Positions 49,202-58,003 of a stretch of 64,000 nt of DNA are shown piece by piece. Made by a program: the position numbers and the translations under genes. Source of the DNA: Streptomyces cylindrosporus (lineage in GTDB: Bacteria > Actinomycetota > Actinomycetes > Streptomycetales > Streptomycetaceae). Every line of letters starts with the position of its first letter. Within the stretch, counting starts at the first letter, position 1. The notes under the pieces were generated by a model. It had not been told where the DNA came from. It saw nothing but the letters and a program-made list of their open reading frames with translations, and ran no database searches. Location of the stretch: assembly GCF_022698165.1 (NCBI RefSeq), contig NZ_JALDAY010000007.1, positions 62,001-126,000 on the forward strand. The letters run 5' to 3'.

Positions 49202-51754
49202 ATGACTCGGAGCGCGGAGGAAGCACACCGGACGCCCGGGCAGCTGGCCGCGCTGCTGATCGACACCTCGACGGAGGCGATCGACCAGGCCGGCGGCTAC
49301 GCGGGAGGGGTCTATCTGCGCTCCGGCACGCCCGGACTGCTGCGGCTGGCCGTGCTCGCGGGGCTGCCGGGCCCCCTCTTCCGGCCCTGGTGGCGGATGC
49401 ACGTGGACCGCCCGTTCCCGGTGGCCGACGTCTACCGGCTCGGCGTGCAGGTGGTGCTGCCGAACGCCACGGAGACGATGCGGCGCTACCCCCAGTTCGC
49501 GGCCGGCCTGCCGTTCCAGTTCGGCTCGCTGTACGTGCCGATCGTGGGCGGTTCGACCACCTACGGCGTACTGACCGTGCTGCGCCCCTCCGCCGCGGAC
49601 GCCGCCGAGCTGCTCCAGCACCGCGACCGCCTGGTCCGGCAGGCCGAGGACCTGGGCGCGGCCCTACGACGCCTGGAGGAGCCCGACGGACCGCAGGTCT
49701 CCTGGGACGGCGAGCCGGTCTGCGTACGGCCGCCGGGCGCCCGGCCGCCGGGCGGGCGCGCCGGGGGCTTCGCCTGGGATCCGGTGACGGACGTGGTGAC
49801 CGTGGACGAGCGGCTGCCGGCCCTGCTGGGCCTGCCGGCCGAGACGTTCGGCGCGTCGGTGCAGGCACTCGCCGAGGCGGTGGCCCCGGGCGAGACCCAG
49901 CGGGTCCTGGCGGCGCTGCGGGAGACCGCCGCGGGCCGCCCGCCGGCGCTGCCCCTGTACGTGCGGGACGGGGACGGCGCGCTGCGGCTCGTGGAGCTGT
50001 GGAGCCCGTACGCCCCGCCCGCCAGGCGCGGCACGGTCTCGGGCGTGCACCCGGTCCGGGGCTCGGTCGTGGACCCGGGGCCCGGCGCGGCGGCCGACGC
50101 GGCGGCGGACCTGCTGCCCGACGGCGTGCTCTGCGTGGACCGGCTGGGGCTGATCCTGTACGCCAATCCACGCGCCGGACAGCTGCTGCGCCGCCCGCGC
50201 GCCGAGCTGCTCGGCCGCTCCCTGTGGGACGGCGTGCCCTGGCTGAACCAGCCGAACTGCGAGGACCATCTGCGCAGCGCGCTGCTGTCCCCGGAGCCGG
50301 TGAGCTTCCACGTCGGGCTGCCCGCCGCCGACGGAGCGCCGACCGGCACGCCGCCGTACGAAGGTGCCTGGCTGGACGTCTGCGTCTATCCGGGCCCGAA
50401 CGTCCTGACCTGCACGTTCAGCCCGGCGAGTCCCGTGGCGGACGCCGCCGCCGAGCTGACGCCGACGCCCGAGCCGGAGGAGACGGGCAAGGCGGCCGCG
50501 ACCGGAGTGCCGTCGATGGCGCCGCTGTACCGGCCGATCGTGCTGGCCATCGCGCTGACCGAGGCGGTCACCGCACGGCAGGTGTCGGCCGTGGTCATGC
50601 GGGAGCTGCTGCCCGCGTTCGGCGGCCGTCGGCTGGCCATCTACCTGCTCCAGGACCGGCATCTGTACCTGGCCTGGGAGAGCGGCTTCCCCAAGGGGTT
50701 CCTCGCCCCCTTCGAGGGCGTGGGCCTGGACGCCCATCTGCCCGGCGTCGAGACGCTCACCACCGGCCGGCCGCTGTTCTTCGACTCGATGGAGCAGCTG
50801 ACGGCCGCCTATCCGGGGATCGCGCTGGACGCGGCGGAGGGCGCCCGCGCCTTCCTGCCGCTGATCGCCTCCGGGCGGCCGGTCGGCTCCTGCATCCTCG
50901 GCTTCGACCGCCCGCACACCTTCAGCACCGAGGAACGGACCGTGCTGACCGCGCTGGCCGGGCTCATCGCGCACGCCATGGAGAAGGCCCAGCGCTACGA
51001 GAGCGAGGCGGCCCTCGCCCGCGGGCTCCAGCAGGCCCTCCTCCCCCGCCGGCTCTCTGCCCACCCGCTGGTGGAGACCACCGGCCGCTATCTGCCCGGC
51101 ACGCAGGGCATGGAGATCGGCGGGGACTGGTACGACGTCGTGGAGGCCGGGGACGGTCTGGCGCTGGTGATCGGCGATGTCCAGGGGCACGGGGTGCAGG
51201 CGGCGGCCACCATGGGACAACTGCGCAGCGCGGTGAGGGCGTTCGCGCTCGGCGACCGTCCACCCGACGAGGTGATGAGCGGCACGAATCATCTGCTCAT
51301 CGACCTCGACCCCGGCCAGTTCGCGAGCTGCTGCTACATCCGCCTCGACCCGGTCTCGGGGATCGCCCAGGTGGCCCGTGCGGGCCATCCCCCACCGCTC
51401 CTGCGCCTCCCGGACGGCCGCACAGAGGTCGTCGACCTGCCCGGCGGGGTGGTACTGGGGGTGGATCCGGGGGCCCACTACCCGGTCGCGGAACTCCGGA
51501 TCGAGCCCGGAGCCGTCCTCGCCCTGTACACGGACGGGCTCGTGGAGCGGCCCGGCGCGGACATCGACGACGGCATCACGGCCCTGCGAGTGGCCCTGGC
51601 GAAGGCGGGCGCCCCCGCGACCCGCCCCGGCCGCCGCCCCCTCGCCGGCATCGCCGACCGCCTCACAGCCACGGCCCGCCACACGGCCGACCGCCCCGAC
51701 GACATCGCCCTACTACTGGCCACACGGCGTGTCGCAAGCGGGGGACGGGGCTGA
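49202..51754 (+). CDS. Multi-sensor SpoIIE phosphatase (GAF-PAS-PAS-GAF-PP2C)
   Basis: An 850-residue cytoplasmic signalling phosphatase. N-terminal GAF-like domain (about 15-155), two PAS-like domains (about 185-280 and 295-410; DGVLCVDRLGLILYANPRAGQLL), a second GAF (about 435-595) and a SpoIIE/PPM phosphatase (about 610-835) with EIGGDWYDVV, VIGDVQGHGVQAAA, ARAGHPPP and LYTDGLVE metal motifs. It probably dephosphorylates an anti-anti-sigma factor in response to an unknown signal. AGGTAGGA lies 5 nt before the ATG. A repeat-filled region separates it from a similar phosphatase downstream. Confidence 0.88.
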   Translation: MTRSAEEAHRTPGQLAALLIDTSTEAIDQAGGYAGGVYLRSGTPGLLRLAVLAGLPGPLFRPWWRMHVDRPFPVADVYRLGVQVVLPNATETMRRYPQFAAGLPFQFGSLYVPIVGGSTTYGVLTVLRPSAADAAELLQHRDRLVRQAEDLGAALRRLEEPDGPQVSWDGEPVCVRPPGARPPGGRAGGFAWDPVTDVVTVDERLPALLGLPAETFGASVQALAEAVAPGETQRVLAALRETAAGRPPALPLYVRDGDGALRLVELWSPYAPPARRGTVSGVHPVRGSVVDPGPGAAADAAADLLPDGVLCVDRLGLILYANPRAGQLLRRPRAELLGRSLWDGVPWLNQPNCEDHLRSALLSPEPVSFHVGLPAADGAPTGTPPYEGAWLDVCVYPGPNVLTCTFSPASPVADAAAELTPTPEPEETGKAAATGVPSMAPLYRPIVLAIALTEAVTARQVSAVVMRELLPAFGGRRLAIYLLQDRHLYLAWESGFPKGFLAPFEGVGLDAHLPGVETLTTGRPLFFDSMEQLTAAYPGIALDAAEGARAFLPLIASGRPVGSCILGFDRPHTFSTEERTVLTALAGLIAHAMEKAQRYESEAALARGLQQALLPRRLSAHPLVETTGRYLPGTQGMEIGGDWYDVVEAGDGLALVIGDVQGHGVQAAATMGQLRSAVRAFALGDRPPDEVMSGTNHLLIDLDPGQFASCCYIRLDPVSGIAQVARAGHPPPLLRLPDGRTEVVDLPGGVVLGVDPGAHYPVAELRIEPGAVLALYTDGLVERPGADIDDGITALRVALAKAGAPATRPGRRPLAGIADRLTATARHTADRPDDIALLLATRRVASGGRG

Positions 51755-51770
51755 GCCGAGCGACTGACGA

Positions 51771-52225
51771 CCACTGGAAGTCCACACGCCGAGGCCGGCA
51801 GCCCGCCGGCCGCTGGGGGGCCGGGCGCGGGGACCGGCACGTCGCGGGACCGGTGGGAGGCCGGGCGCGGGGACCGGCACGTCGCGGACCAGTAGGAGGC
51901 CGGGCGCGCGGGGACGGGCAGACCGACAACTGGTAGAGACCCAGGCGCCGAGTCAGACAGCCCGCCAAACCGGCAAGAGCCCAGGCGCCGGGACCGGCAC
52001 CTCACGGACCGGTGAAAGCCCGAGCGCGCGGGGACGGGCAGACCGACAACCGGTAGAGACCCAGGCGCGCAAGGACCGGCAGCCGCCAACCGGCGAGAAC
52101 CCAGCCGCGTCGGGACCGGCACCTCACCAACCAGCGAGAGCCCGGACGCCGGGACCGACAGCCCGCCGACCGGCGAGAACCCAGCCGCCGAGTCAGACGG
52201 CCCGCCAACCCCCTGAAGCTCCGGC
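51771..52225. repeat. Tandem array, about 11 units of 39-41 bp
   Basis: Unit features recur every ~40 bp: GGCGC, then GGGACCGGCA, then a GACCGG or CAACCGG segment, then GAGAGCCC or GAGACCC. Higher-order identity exists: GGGACGGGCAGACCGACAAC occurs at 51911 and 52031 (120 bp, three units apart), and CGAGTCAGAC followed by GCCCGCCAA at about 51949 and 52189 (240 bp, six units). Neighbouring units at 51819 and 51859 share GCCGGGCGCGGGGACCGGCA. Confidence 0.85.
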
Positions 52226-52344
52226 CGCGCCGCACGTTCCCCGAACCCGGCGTGTGCCGCTGACCCTGTCGGCGGCTCTCCCGCTGGGCGTGCCCCGCCG
52301 CGCCCTGGCCGCGCGCAGACTCCCCGCCGACACGCCCTCTCAGC

Positions 52345-52555
52345 CCCGAGGACGCCCAGATCGGCCAACGGTGTGCCCGCGCATCCGTCCCGACGTCCGG
52401 ACCGACCGACGGTGTGCCCTCCACCCCCTGCCCATGCCCGGATCGGACGACAGTCCGCCCCCGCCGCCCTGCCGACGCCCGGTCCGACCGACAACGTGCC
52501 CCCGCACCCCTCCCGACGCCCAGCCCGACCGACAACGTGCCCGCGTCGGCCCGCC
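52345..52555. repeat. Second degenerate ~41-bp repeat stretch
   Basis: Units beginning CCGACGCCC (52472, 52513) with GACCGACAACGTGCC are 41 bp apart; a related unit CCGACGTCCGGACCGACCGA starts at 52390, two periods earlier, and a weaker one at about 52345. Same period as the array upstream. Confidence 0.65.
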
Positions 52556-52573
52556 GCCACCCACACTCACAGC

Positions 52574-52621
52574 CACCGGCACCGGCACCGGCACCGGCAC
52601 CGGCACCGGCACCGGCACCGG
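52574..52621. repeat. Hexanucleotide microsatellite (CACCGG)8
   Basis: Eight perfect tandem copies of CACCGG over 48 bp, outside any coding region, 140 bp upstream of the sensor phosphatase start. Confidence 0.97.
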
Positions 52622-52759
52622 CAGCGTGCCCTTCGCCACCCCCGCCCCCACCCCGCCGCCGCCCTCCCCCCCCCGCTACCAACGCCAACCAGCGGCGCGC
52701 CCTGTCACCCTCTGTGACGCCTCTCGCCTCCTGAGGCCCGGCAGTGTAGACATGGGCAC

Positions 52760-55513
52760 ATGGTCCGACTTCTGGGCCGCTCCGGGGCCGGGTCGAGCCG
52801 TCACCCCAGCGGGTCCCGTGCCGAACGCGCGCCGGACGGCGCCCGCGGAGCGCAGGGGCGGCGATCGGCGCGGACGCCGGGCGGTGCGACGGCCCGGCGG
52901 CTCACGCGCGCGGACCCACCGGACCAGGGACGGTTCGCGGCACTGCGGTCGGCACTGACCGGACGCAGCGTCGCCGGACAGGTGTTCGTCCTCCAGGTCG
53001 TGATCGTGCTGCTGCTGGTGGTCGCCGCGGTGGTCGCGCTCTACCTCCAGGCACGCCACGACAGCACCCAGGAGGCCCGCAACCGGTCGGTCGCCGTGGC
53101 CGAGGCCTTCGCCAATTCGCCGGGCACCCGCGAGGCGCTCACCAACCCCGACCCCACGGCCGTGCTGCAGCCGCGCGCGGAGGCGGCCCGCAAGGCGACC
53201 GGCGTCGACTTCATCGTCGTCATGAACACCGACGGCATCCGCTACACCCACCCGAAACCGGACCGCATCGGCAAGAAGTTCGTCGGCAACATCGCCCCCG
53301 CGCTGGCCGGCCAGACCGTCGTCGAGGAGATCAACGGCACGATCGGACGCCTCGTACAGGCCGTCGTACCGATCAAGGCGGACGACGGCACGGTCGTGGG
53401 CCTGGTCTCGGCGGGCATCACCACCGCGAACGTCGGCGGCGCAGCCAACCGGCAGCTGCCACTGGTCCTGCTCGCCGCCGCCGTCGGCCTCGCCCTGGCC
53501 ACGGCCGGCACCGCGCTGGTCAGCAGACGACTGCTGCGCCAGACGCACGGCCTGGGTCCGCACGAGATGACCCGCATGTACGAGCACCACGACGCCGTGC
53601 TGCACGCCGTCCGCGAGGGCGTGCTCATCGTCGGGGACGAGGGCCGGCTGCTCCTCGCCAACGACGAGGCGCACCGCCTGCTGGACCTGCCCGAGGACGC
53701 CGAGGGCCGGCACGTCCTCGACCTGGGCCTGCCCGCCGACACCGCCGACCTGCTGGCCTCCGGCCGGATGGCCACCGACGAGGTGCACCTGGTCAAGGAC
53801 CGGCTGCTCGCGGTCAACCAGCGCCCCACGGACGCCGAGGGCGGCCCGCCCGGCAGCGTCGCCACCCTGCGCGACTCGACGGAGCTGCGCGCCCTGTCCG
53901 GCCGGGCGGAGGCGGCCCGGGAGCGGCTGAACATGCTGTACGACGCCGGCGTGGGCATCGGGACCAGCCTCGACGTCACCCGCACCGCGGAGGAGCTCGC
54001 GGAGCTCGCCGTGCCCCGGTTCGCCGACTTCGCGAGCGTCGACCTGTTCGACGCGGTGCTCGGCGGCGGCCAGCCGGAGGCCTCGACCGTGCTGCGCCGT
54101 ACCGCCGTCAGCGGGATCCGCAAGGACGCCCCGCTCTACCCGGTCGGCCGGCAGATCACGTTCGTCGAGTCCTCGCCGCAGGCCCGCAGCCTCCGCTCCG
54201 GCCGGCCCGTCCTCGAACCGGACCTCGACCTGGCGCCGGGCTGGCACGCACAGGACCTGGAGCGGACCGCGCAGGTCGTGGGGTACGGCATCCACTCGCT
54301 GATCACCGTGCCGCTGCGCGCCGGGACGCTGCTCCTGGGCGTGGTCAGCTTCTGGCGCTCCGAGAAGCCCGAGCCCTTCGACACGGAGGAACTCGCCCTC
54401 GCCGAGGAGCTGGTGGCCCGGGCCGCGGTCTCCATCGACAACGCCCGCCGCTACACGCGCGAGCACAGCATGGCCGTGACCCTGCAGCGCAGCCTGCTGC
54501 CCCGCAGCCTGCCGGAACAGACGGCGCTGGACATCGCCTACCGCTATCTGCCGGCGCAGGCCGGGGTCGGCGGCGACTGGTTCGACGTACTGCCGCTGTC
54601 GGGCGCCCGGGTCGCGCTCGTCGTGGGTGATGTCGTCGGGCACGGACTGCACGCCGCGGCCACCATGGGTCGCCTGCGTACGGCGGTGCACAACTTCTCC
54701 GCCCTGGACCTGCCGCCCGACGAACTCCTCGCCCTCCTGGACGAGTTGGTGGGCCGCATCGACCAGGACGAGACCACCGAGGACGGCAGCGCCCCGGTCA
54801 CGGGAGCGACCTGCCTGTACGCGATCTACGACCCGGTGTCGCGGAAATGTTCCATCGCCCGTGCCGGCCATCCGCCGCCGGCCCTGGTCCGGCCCGACGG
54901 CGGCGTCGAGTTCCCGGACGTCCCGACCGGTCTCCCGCTGGGCCTCGGCGGCCTGCCCTTCGAGACCGCCGACCTCGAACTGGCCGAGGGCAGCCGGCTC
55001 GTGCTCTACACCGACGGCCTCGTCGAGGACCGCGAACGGGACATCGACGAGGGGCTCGACCTCCTGCGCGGCGCCCTGGAACGCGCCGGGGACTCGCCGG
55101 AGGACACCTGCCGGGTCGTGCTCGAGACCCAGCTGCCGAACAAGCCCAGCGACGACGTCGCCCAGGTCCCCCCGGACCCGGCGGCGGTGGGCGAGGTGCG
55201 TGCCTCGGTCACCCGGCGGCTGGCCGAATGGGGCCTGGACGAGCTGACGTTCACCACCGAGCTGATCCTGAGCGAGCTGGTCACCAACGCGATCCGCTAC
55301 GGCGCCGATCCCATCCGCGTCCGGGTGCTGTTCGACCGCACCCTGATCTGCGAGGTCTTCGACAGCAGCAGCACCTCACCGCATCTGCGGTACGCGGCGA
55401 TGACGGACGAGGGTGGCCGCGGGCTGTTCCTGGTGGCGCAGCTCAGCGAGCGGTGGGGCACGCGCTACACGCCCGAGGGCAAGGTCATCTGGGCCGAGCA
55501 GCCACTGCCCTGA
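52760..55513 (+). CDS. Membrane sensor SpoIIE phosphatase with kinase-like ATPase domain
   Basis: A 917-residue signalling protein. A basic leader (1-75) precedes TM1 (VFVLQVVIVLLLVVAAVVALYL), an extracellular DcuS/CitA-like Cache sensor (about 100-235; FIVVMNTDGIRYTHP) and TM2 (LPLVLLAAAVGLALATAGTAL). Then a PAS (about 275-375), a GAF (about 390-560), a PPM phosphatase (about 580-775; GVGGDWFDVL, VVGDVVGHGLHAAA, LYTDGLVED) and an RsbW-like HATPase domain (about 795-915; LILSELVTNAIRYG). It can both phosphorylate and dephosphorylate a partner-switch protein. Start ATG 52760, no clear ribosome site. Confidence 0.87.
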   Translation: MVRLLGRSGAGSSRHPSGSRAERAPDGARGAQGRRSARTPGGATARRLTRADPPDQGRFAALRSALTGRSVAGQVFVLQVVIVLLLVVAAVVALYLQARHDSTQEARNRSVAVAEAFANSPGTREALTNPDPTAVLQPRAEAARKATGVDFIVVMNTDGIRYTHPKPDRIGKKFVGNIAPALAGQTVVEEINGTIGRLVQAVVPIKADDGTVVGLVSAGITTANVGGAANRQLPLVLLAAAVGLALATAGTALVSRRLLRQTHGLGPHEMTRMYEHHDAVLHAVREGVLIVGDEGRLLLANDEAHRLLDLPEDAEGRHVLDLGLPADTADLLASGRMATDEVHLVKDRLLAVNQRPTDAEGGPPGSVATLRDSTELRALSGRAEAARERLNMLYDAGVGIGTSLDVTRTAEELAELAVPRFADFASVDLFDAVLGGGQPEASTVLRRTAVSGIRKDAPLYPVGRQITFVESSPQARSLRSGRPVLEPDLDLAPGWHAQDLERTAQVVGYGIHSLITVPLRAGTLLLGVVSFWRSEKPEPFDTEELALAEELVARAAVSIDNARRYTREHSMAVTLQRSLLPRSLPEQTALDIAYRYLPAQAGVGGDWFDVLPLSGARVALVVGDVVGHGLHAAATMGRLRTAVHNFSALDLPPDELLALLDELVGRIDQDETTEDGSAPVTGATCLYAIYDPVSRKCSIARAGHPPPALVRPDGGVEFPDVPTGLPLGLGGLPFETADLELAEGSRLVLYTDGLVEDRERDIDEGLDLLRGALERAGDSPEDTCRVVLETQLPNKPSDDVAQVPPDPAAVGEVRASVTRRLAEWGLDELTFTTELILSELVTNAIRYGADPIRVRVLFDRTLICEVFDSSSTSPHLRYAAMTDEGGRGLFLVAQLSERWGTRYTPEGKVIWAEQPLP

Positions 55514-55576
55514 CCCGTCGTCCGTTCGTTCTTCCCTACGAAGTTCTCACGTGACGGGTGCCGTCCATCGCCAATT

Positions 55577-55601
55577 TCTGATAGGAAACCTTCCTATCAG
55601 A
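55577..55601. promoter_or_regulatory. Chitosanase operator palindrome (CsnR-type candidate)
   Basis: Perfect 11-bp arms TCTGATAGGAA (55577-55587) and TTCCTATCAGA (55591-55601) with a 3-bp spacer, 48 nt before the chitosanase start. GH46 chitosanase genes of streptomycetes are preceded by a palindrome bound by the ROK repressor CsnR; this is the only candidate here. Confidence 0.75.
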
Positions 55602-55648
55602 GTGATGCACGGCCAACTCCCCACCCCCCACCTCCTCTTGGAGTCCCC

Positions 55649-56494
55649 GTGAGCCATCCGTCCAGCGATCTGCCACGCCCCGCGCTCACCTCGCGCCGCA
55701 CCGTCCTCGCCCTGCTCGGCGCATCCCTGGCAGCGGCCCCGCTGCTGCGCCCCTCGCACGCCTCCGCGACGACCGCCGCGGGCTGCGTCGGGCTCGACGA
55801 CCCGGCGAAGAAGGAGATCGCCATGCAGTTGGTGTCGAGCGCGGAGAACTCCTCGCTCGACTGGAAGGCGCAGTACAAGTACATCGAGGACATCGGTGAC
55901 GGCCGCGGCTACACCGCCGGCATCATCGGCTTCTGCTCCGGCACCGGCGACATGCTCGACCTGGTCCAGCTCTACACCGACCGCAAGCCGGGCAACGTTC
56001 TTGCCAAATACCTTCCGGCCCTGCGCCAGGTGAACGGCTCCGACTCGCACGACGGGCTCGACCCGAACTTCCCCAAGGACTGGCGCAAGGCGGCCCAGGA
56101 CAGCGCCTTCCAGCAGGCGCAGAACGACGAACGCGACCGCGTCTACTTCAACCCGGCCGTGAAGCAGGGCAAGACGGACGGGCTGGGCACGCTCGGGCAG
56201 TTCACGTACTACGACGCCATCGTCATGCACGGAGACGGCGACGACCCGACCAGCTTCCGCAACATACGCAAGCGCGCCCTGAACAAGGCCGAGCCGCCGG
56301 CCCAGGGCGGCGACGAGGTGACGTACCTCAACGCCTTCCTCGACGCGCGGGTGTGGGCCATGAAGCAGGAGGAGGCCCACAGCGACACCACCCGCGTCGA
56401 CACCGAGCAGCGGGTCTTCCTGCGCAAGGGCAACCTGTGCCTGAACACCCCGCTGGACTGGAAGGTGTACGGGGACAGTTACCACATCGGCTGA
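55649..56494 (+). CDS. csnA: Secreted GH46 chitosanase
   Basis: A 281-residue family 46 endo-chitosanase that hydrolyses chitosan outside the cell. The Tat-type signal has SRRTVLALLGASLAAAPLL and cleavage near residue 40. Catalytic residues by comparison with the Streptomyces N174 enzyme are E66 (SSAENSS) and D84 (DIGDGRGYTAGIIGF), with the same 18-residue spacing. GTG start at 55649 preceded by TTGGAG. A long palindrome controls the promoter and a hairpin follows the gene. Confidence 0.95.
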   Translation: MSHPSSDLPRPALTSRRTVLALLGASLAAAPLLRPSHASATTAAGCVGLDDPAKKEIAMQLVSSAENSSLDWKAQYKYIEDIGDGRGYTAGIIGFCSGTGDMLDLVQLYTDRKPGNVLAKYLPALRQVNGSDSHDGLDPNFPKDWRKAAQDSAFQQAQNDERDRVYFNPAVKQGKTDGLGTLGQFTYYDAIVMHGDGDDPTSFRNIRKRALNKAEPPAQGGDEVTYLNAFLDARVWAMKQEEAHSDTTRVDTEQRVFLRKGNLCLNTPLDWKVYGDSYHIG

Positions 56495-56511
56495 TCCGGC
56501 AGGTAGGCTTC

Positions 56512-56546
56512 CTATGGGCTCATAAAGTTGATTTATGAGCCCATAG
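56512..56546. terminator. AT-rich hairpin after chitosanase gene
   Basis: Perfect 15-bp arms CTATGGGCTCATAAA (56512-56526) and TTTATGAGCCCATAG (56532-56546) around a 5-nt loop, 18 nt past the chitosanase stop. Most likely its terminator; because it is also upstream of the reductase gene it could have an operator role. Confidence 0.75.
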
Positions 56547-56565
56547 ACCGGACCCGCGTACCGAC

Positions 56566-56589
56566 TTAGGCTTGCCTTAGCTTAGGCTT
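56566..56589 (+). promoter_or_regulatory. Iron-box-like element
   Basis: TTAGGCTTGCCTTAG (56566-56580) and TTAGGCTT (56582-56589) resemble the DmdR1/IdeR iron box (TTAGGTTAGGCTAACCTAA); the first 19 bases match it at 13 positions. It is 43 nt before the reductase start. Confidence 0.5.
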
Positions 56590-56631
56590 CCCGTTCGAGT
56601 CGATCTATCGCCGCTCGAAGGGAACCTGATC

Positions 56632-57996
56632 ATGCCCCGCCCCCTGCGGGTAGCCATCGTCGGAGCCGGCCCCGCCGGGATCTACGCCGCCGACGCGTTG
56701 CTCAAGTCCGACGTGGCCGCCGAACCCGGTGTGTCCATCGACCTCTACGAGCGCATGCCGGCGCCCTTCGGGCTGATCCGCTACGGCGTCGCCCCCGACC
56801 ACCCCCGCATCAAGGGCATCATCACGGCCCTCCACCAGGTGCTCGACAAGCCACAGATCCGCCTGTTCGGCAACGTCGACTACCCGAACGACATCAGCCT
56901 CGACGACCTGCGCGCCTTCTACGACGCGGTGATCTTCTCGACGGGCGCGACGGCCGACCGCGAGCTGCACATACCCGGCATCGATCTCGACGGCTCCTAC
57001 GGCGCCGCCGACTTCGTCTCCTGGTACGACGGCCACCCGGACGTGCCGCGCACCTGGCCGCTGGAGGCCGAGAAGGTCGCCGTGCTCGGCGTCGGCAACG
57101 TCGCCCTCGACGTGGCCCGCATCCTCGCCAAGACGGCGGACGAGCTGCTGCCGACGGAGATCCCGCCGAACGTCTACGAGGGCCTCAAGGCCAACAAGGC
57201 CCTGGAGATCCACGTCTTCGGCCGCCGCGGCCCGGCGCAGGCGAAGTTCTCCCCGATGGAGCTGCGGGAGCTGGACCACTCCCCCAACATCGAGGTCATC
57301 GTCGACCCCGAGGACATCGACTACGACGAGGGCTCGATCGAGACCCGGCGCGGCAACAAGCAGGCCGACATGGTCGCCAAGACCCTGGAGAACTGGGCGA
57401 TCCGCGACGTCGGCGACCGCCCGCACAAACTCTTCCTGCACTTCTTCGAGTCCCCGGCGGAGGTCCTCGGCGAGGACGGCAAGGTCGTCGGCCTGCGCAC
57501 CGAGCGCACCGCCCTCGACGGCACCGGCAACGTCAAGGGCACCGGCGAGTTCAAGGACTGGGACGTCACCGCCGTCTACCGCGCGGTCGGCTACCTCTCC
57601 GACAAGCTCCCCAAGCTGCCCTGGGACATCGACTCGGGCACCGTCCCGGACGAGGGCGGCCGGGTCATCCAGGAGAGCGGCGAGCACCTCCGGTCGACCT
57701 ACGTCACCGGCTGGATCCGGCGCGGCCCGGTGGGCCTGATCGGCCACACCAAGGGCGACGCCAACGAGACGGTGTCGAACCTGCTGGACGACTACGCGAA
57801 CGACCGCCTCCACACGCCCGCCGCGCCCGAGCCGGAGGCCGTGGACGCGTTCCTCGCCGAGCGGGGCGTGCGCTACACCACCTGGGACGGCTGGTACAGG
57901 CTGGACGCCGCCGAGAAGGCGCTGGGCGAGCCGCAGGGCCGCGAGCGCGTGAAGATCGTCGAGCGTGAGGACATGCTCCGCGAGAGCGGCGCCTGA
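56632..57996 (+). CDS. Ferredoxin-NADP(+) reductase (FprA/adrenodoxin-reductase type)
   Basis: A 454-residue two-dinucleotide-binding flavoenzyme. VAIVGAGPAGIYAADALL is the FAD site, AVLGVGNVALDVARIL the NADPH site, and the conserved RYGVAPDHPRIKG, HVFGRRGPAQAKFSP, and C-terminal GWIRRGPVGLIGHTKGDANETV match mycobacterial FprA. It passes electrons from NADPH to ferredoxin, for P450s or iron metabolism. AAGGGAA lies upstream of the ATG. The iron-box-like site suggests induction under iron limitation. It could also serve the P450 at 47.6 kb. Confidence 0.93.
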   Translation: MPRPLRVAIVGAGPAGIYAADALLKSDVAAEPGVSIDLYERMPAPFGLIRYGVAPDHPRIKGIITALHQVLDKPQIRLFGNVDYPNDISLDDLRAFYDAVIFSTGATADRELHIPGIDLDGSYGAADFVSWYDGHPDVPRTWPLEAEKVAVLGVGNVALDVARILAKTADELLPTEIPPNVYEGLKANKALEIHVFGRRGPAQAKFSPMELRELDHSPNIEVIVDPEDIDYDEGSIETRRGNKQADMVAKTLENWAIRDVGDRPHKLFLHFFESPAEVLGEDGKVVGLRTERTALDGTGNVKGTGEFKDWDVTAVYRAVGYLSDKLPKLPWDIDSGTVPDEGGRVIQESGEHLRSTYVTGWIRRGPVGLIGHTKGDANETVSNLLDDYANDRLHTPAAPEPEAVDAFLAERGVRYTTWDGWYRLDAAEKALGEPQGRERVKIVEREDMLRESGA

Positions 57997-58003
57997 CGGT
58001 CGC

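Larger units (their letters stand above)
51755..52759. other. 1-kb non-coding region packed with repeats
   Basis: No gene was accepted between the two phosphatase genes. The region consists of a ~40-bp tandem array (51771-52225), a second stretch with ~41-bp periodicity (52345-52555) and a CACCGG run (52574-52621). Reading frames that cross it change frame at each unit because unit lengths vary between 39 and 41 bp. The promoter of the downstream gene should be near 52700-52759. Confidence 0.7.

Noticed and set aside
51771-52225. CRISPR-like array
   Set aside because: Units are contiguous and degenerate, with no unique spacers, and no cas genes are present.
52254-52958. Reading frame crossing the repeat region with TGTGTG-type peptide
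   Set aside because: The GT repeat comes from the CACCGG run; frame is not kept across the ~41-bp units and the downstream sensor gene uses another frame.
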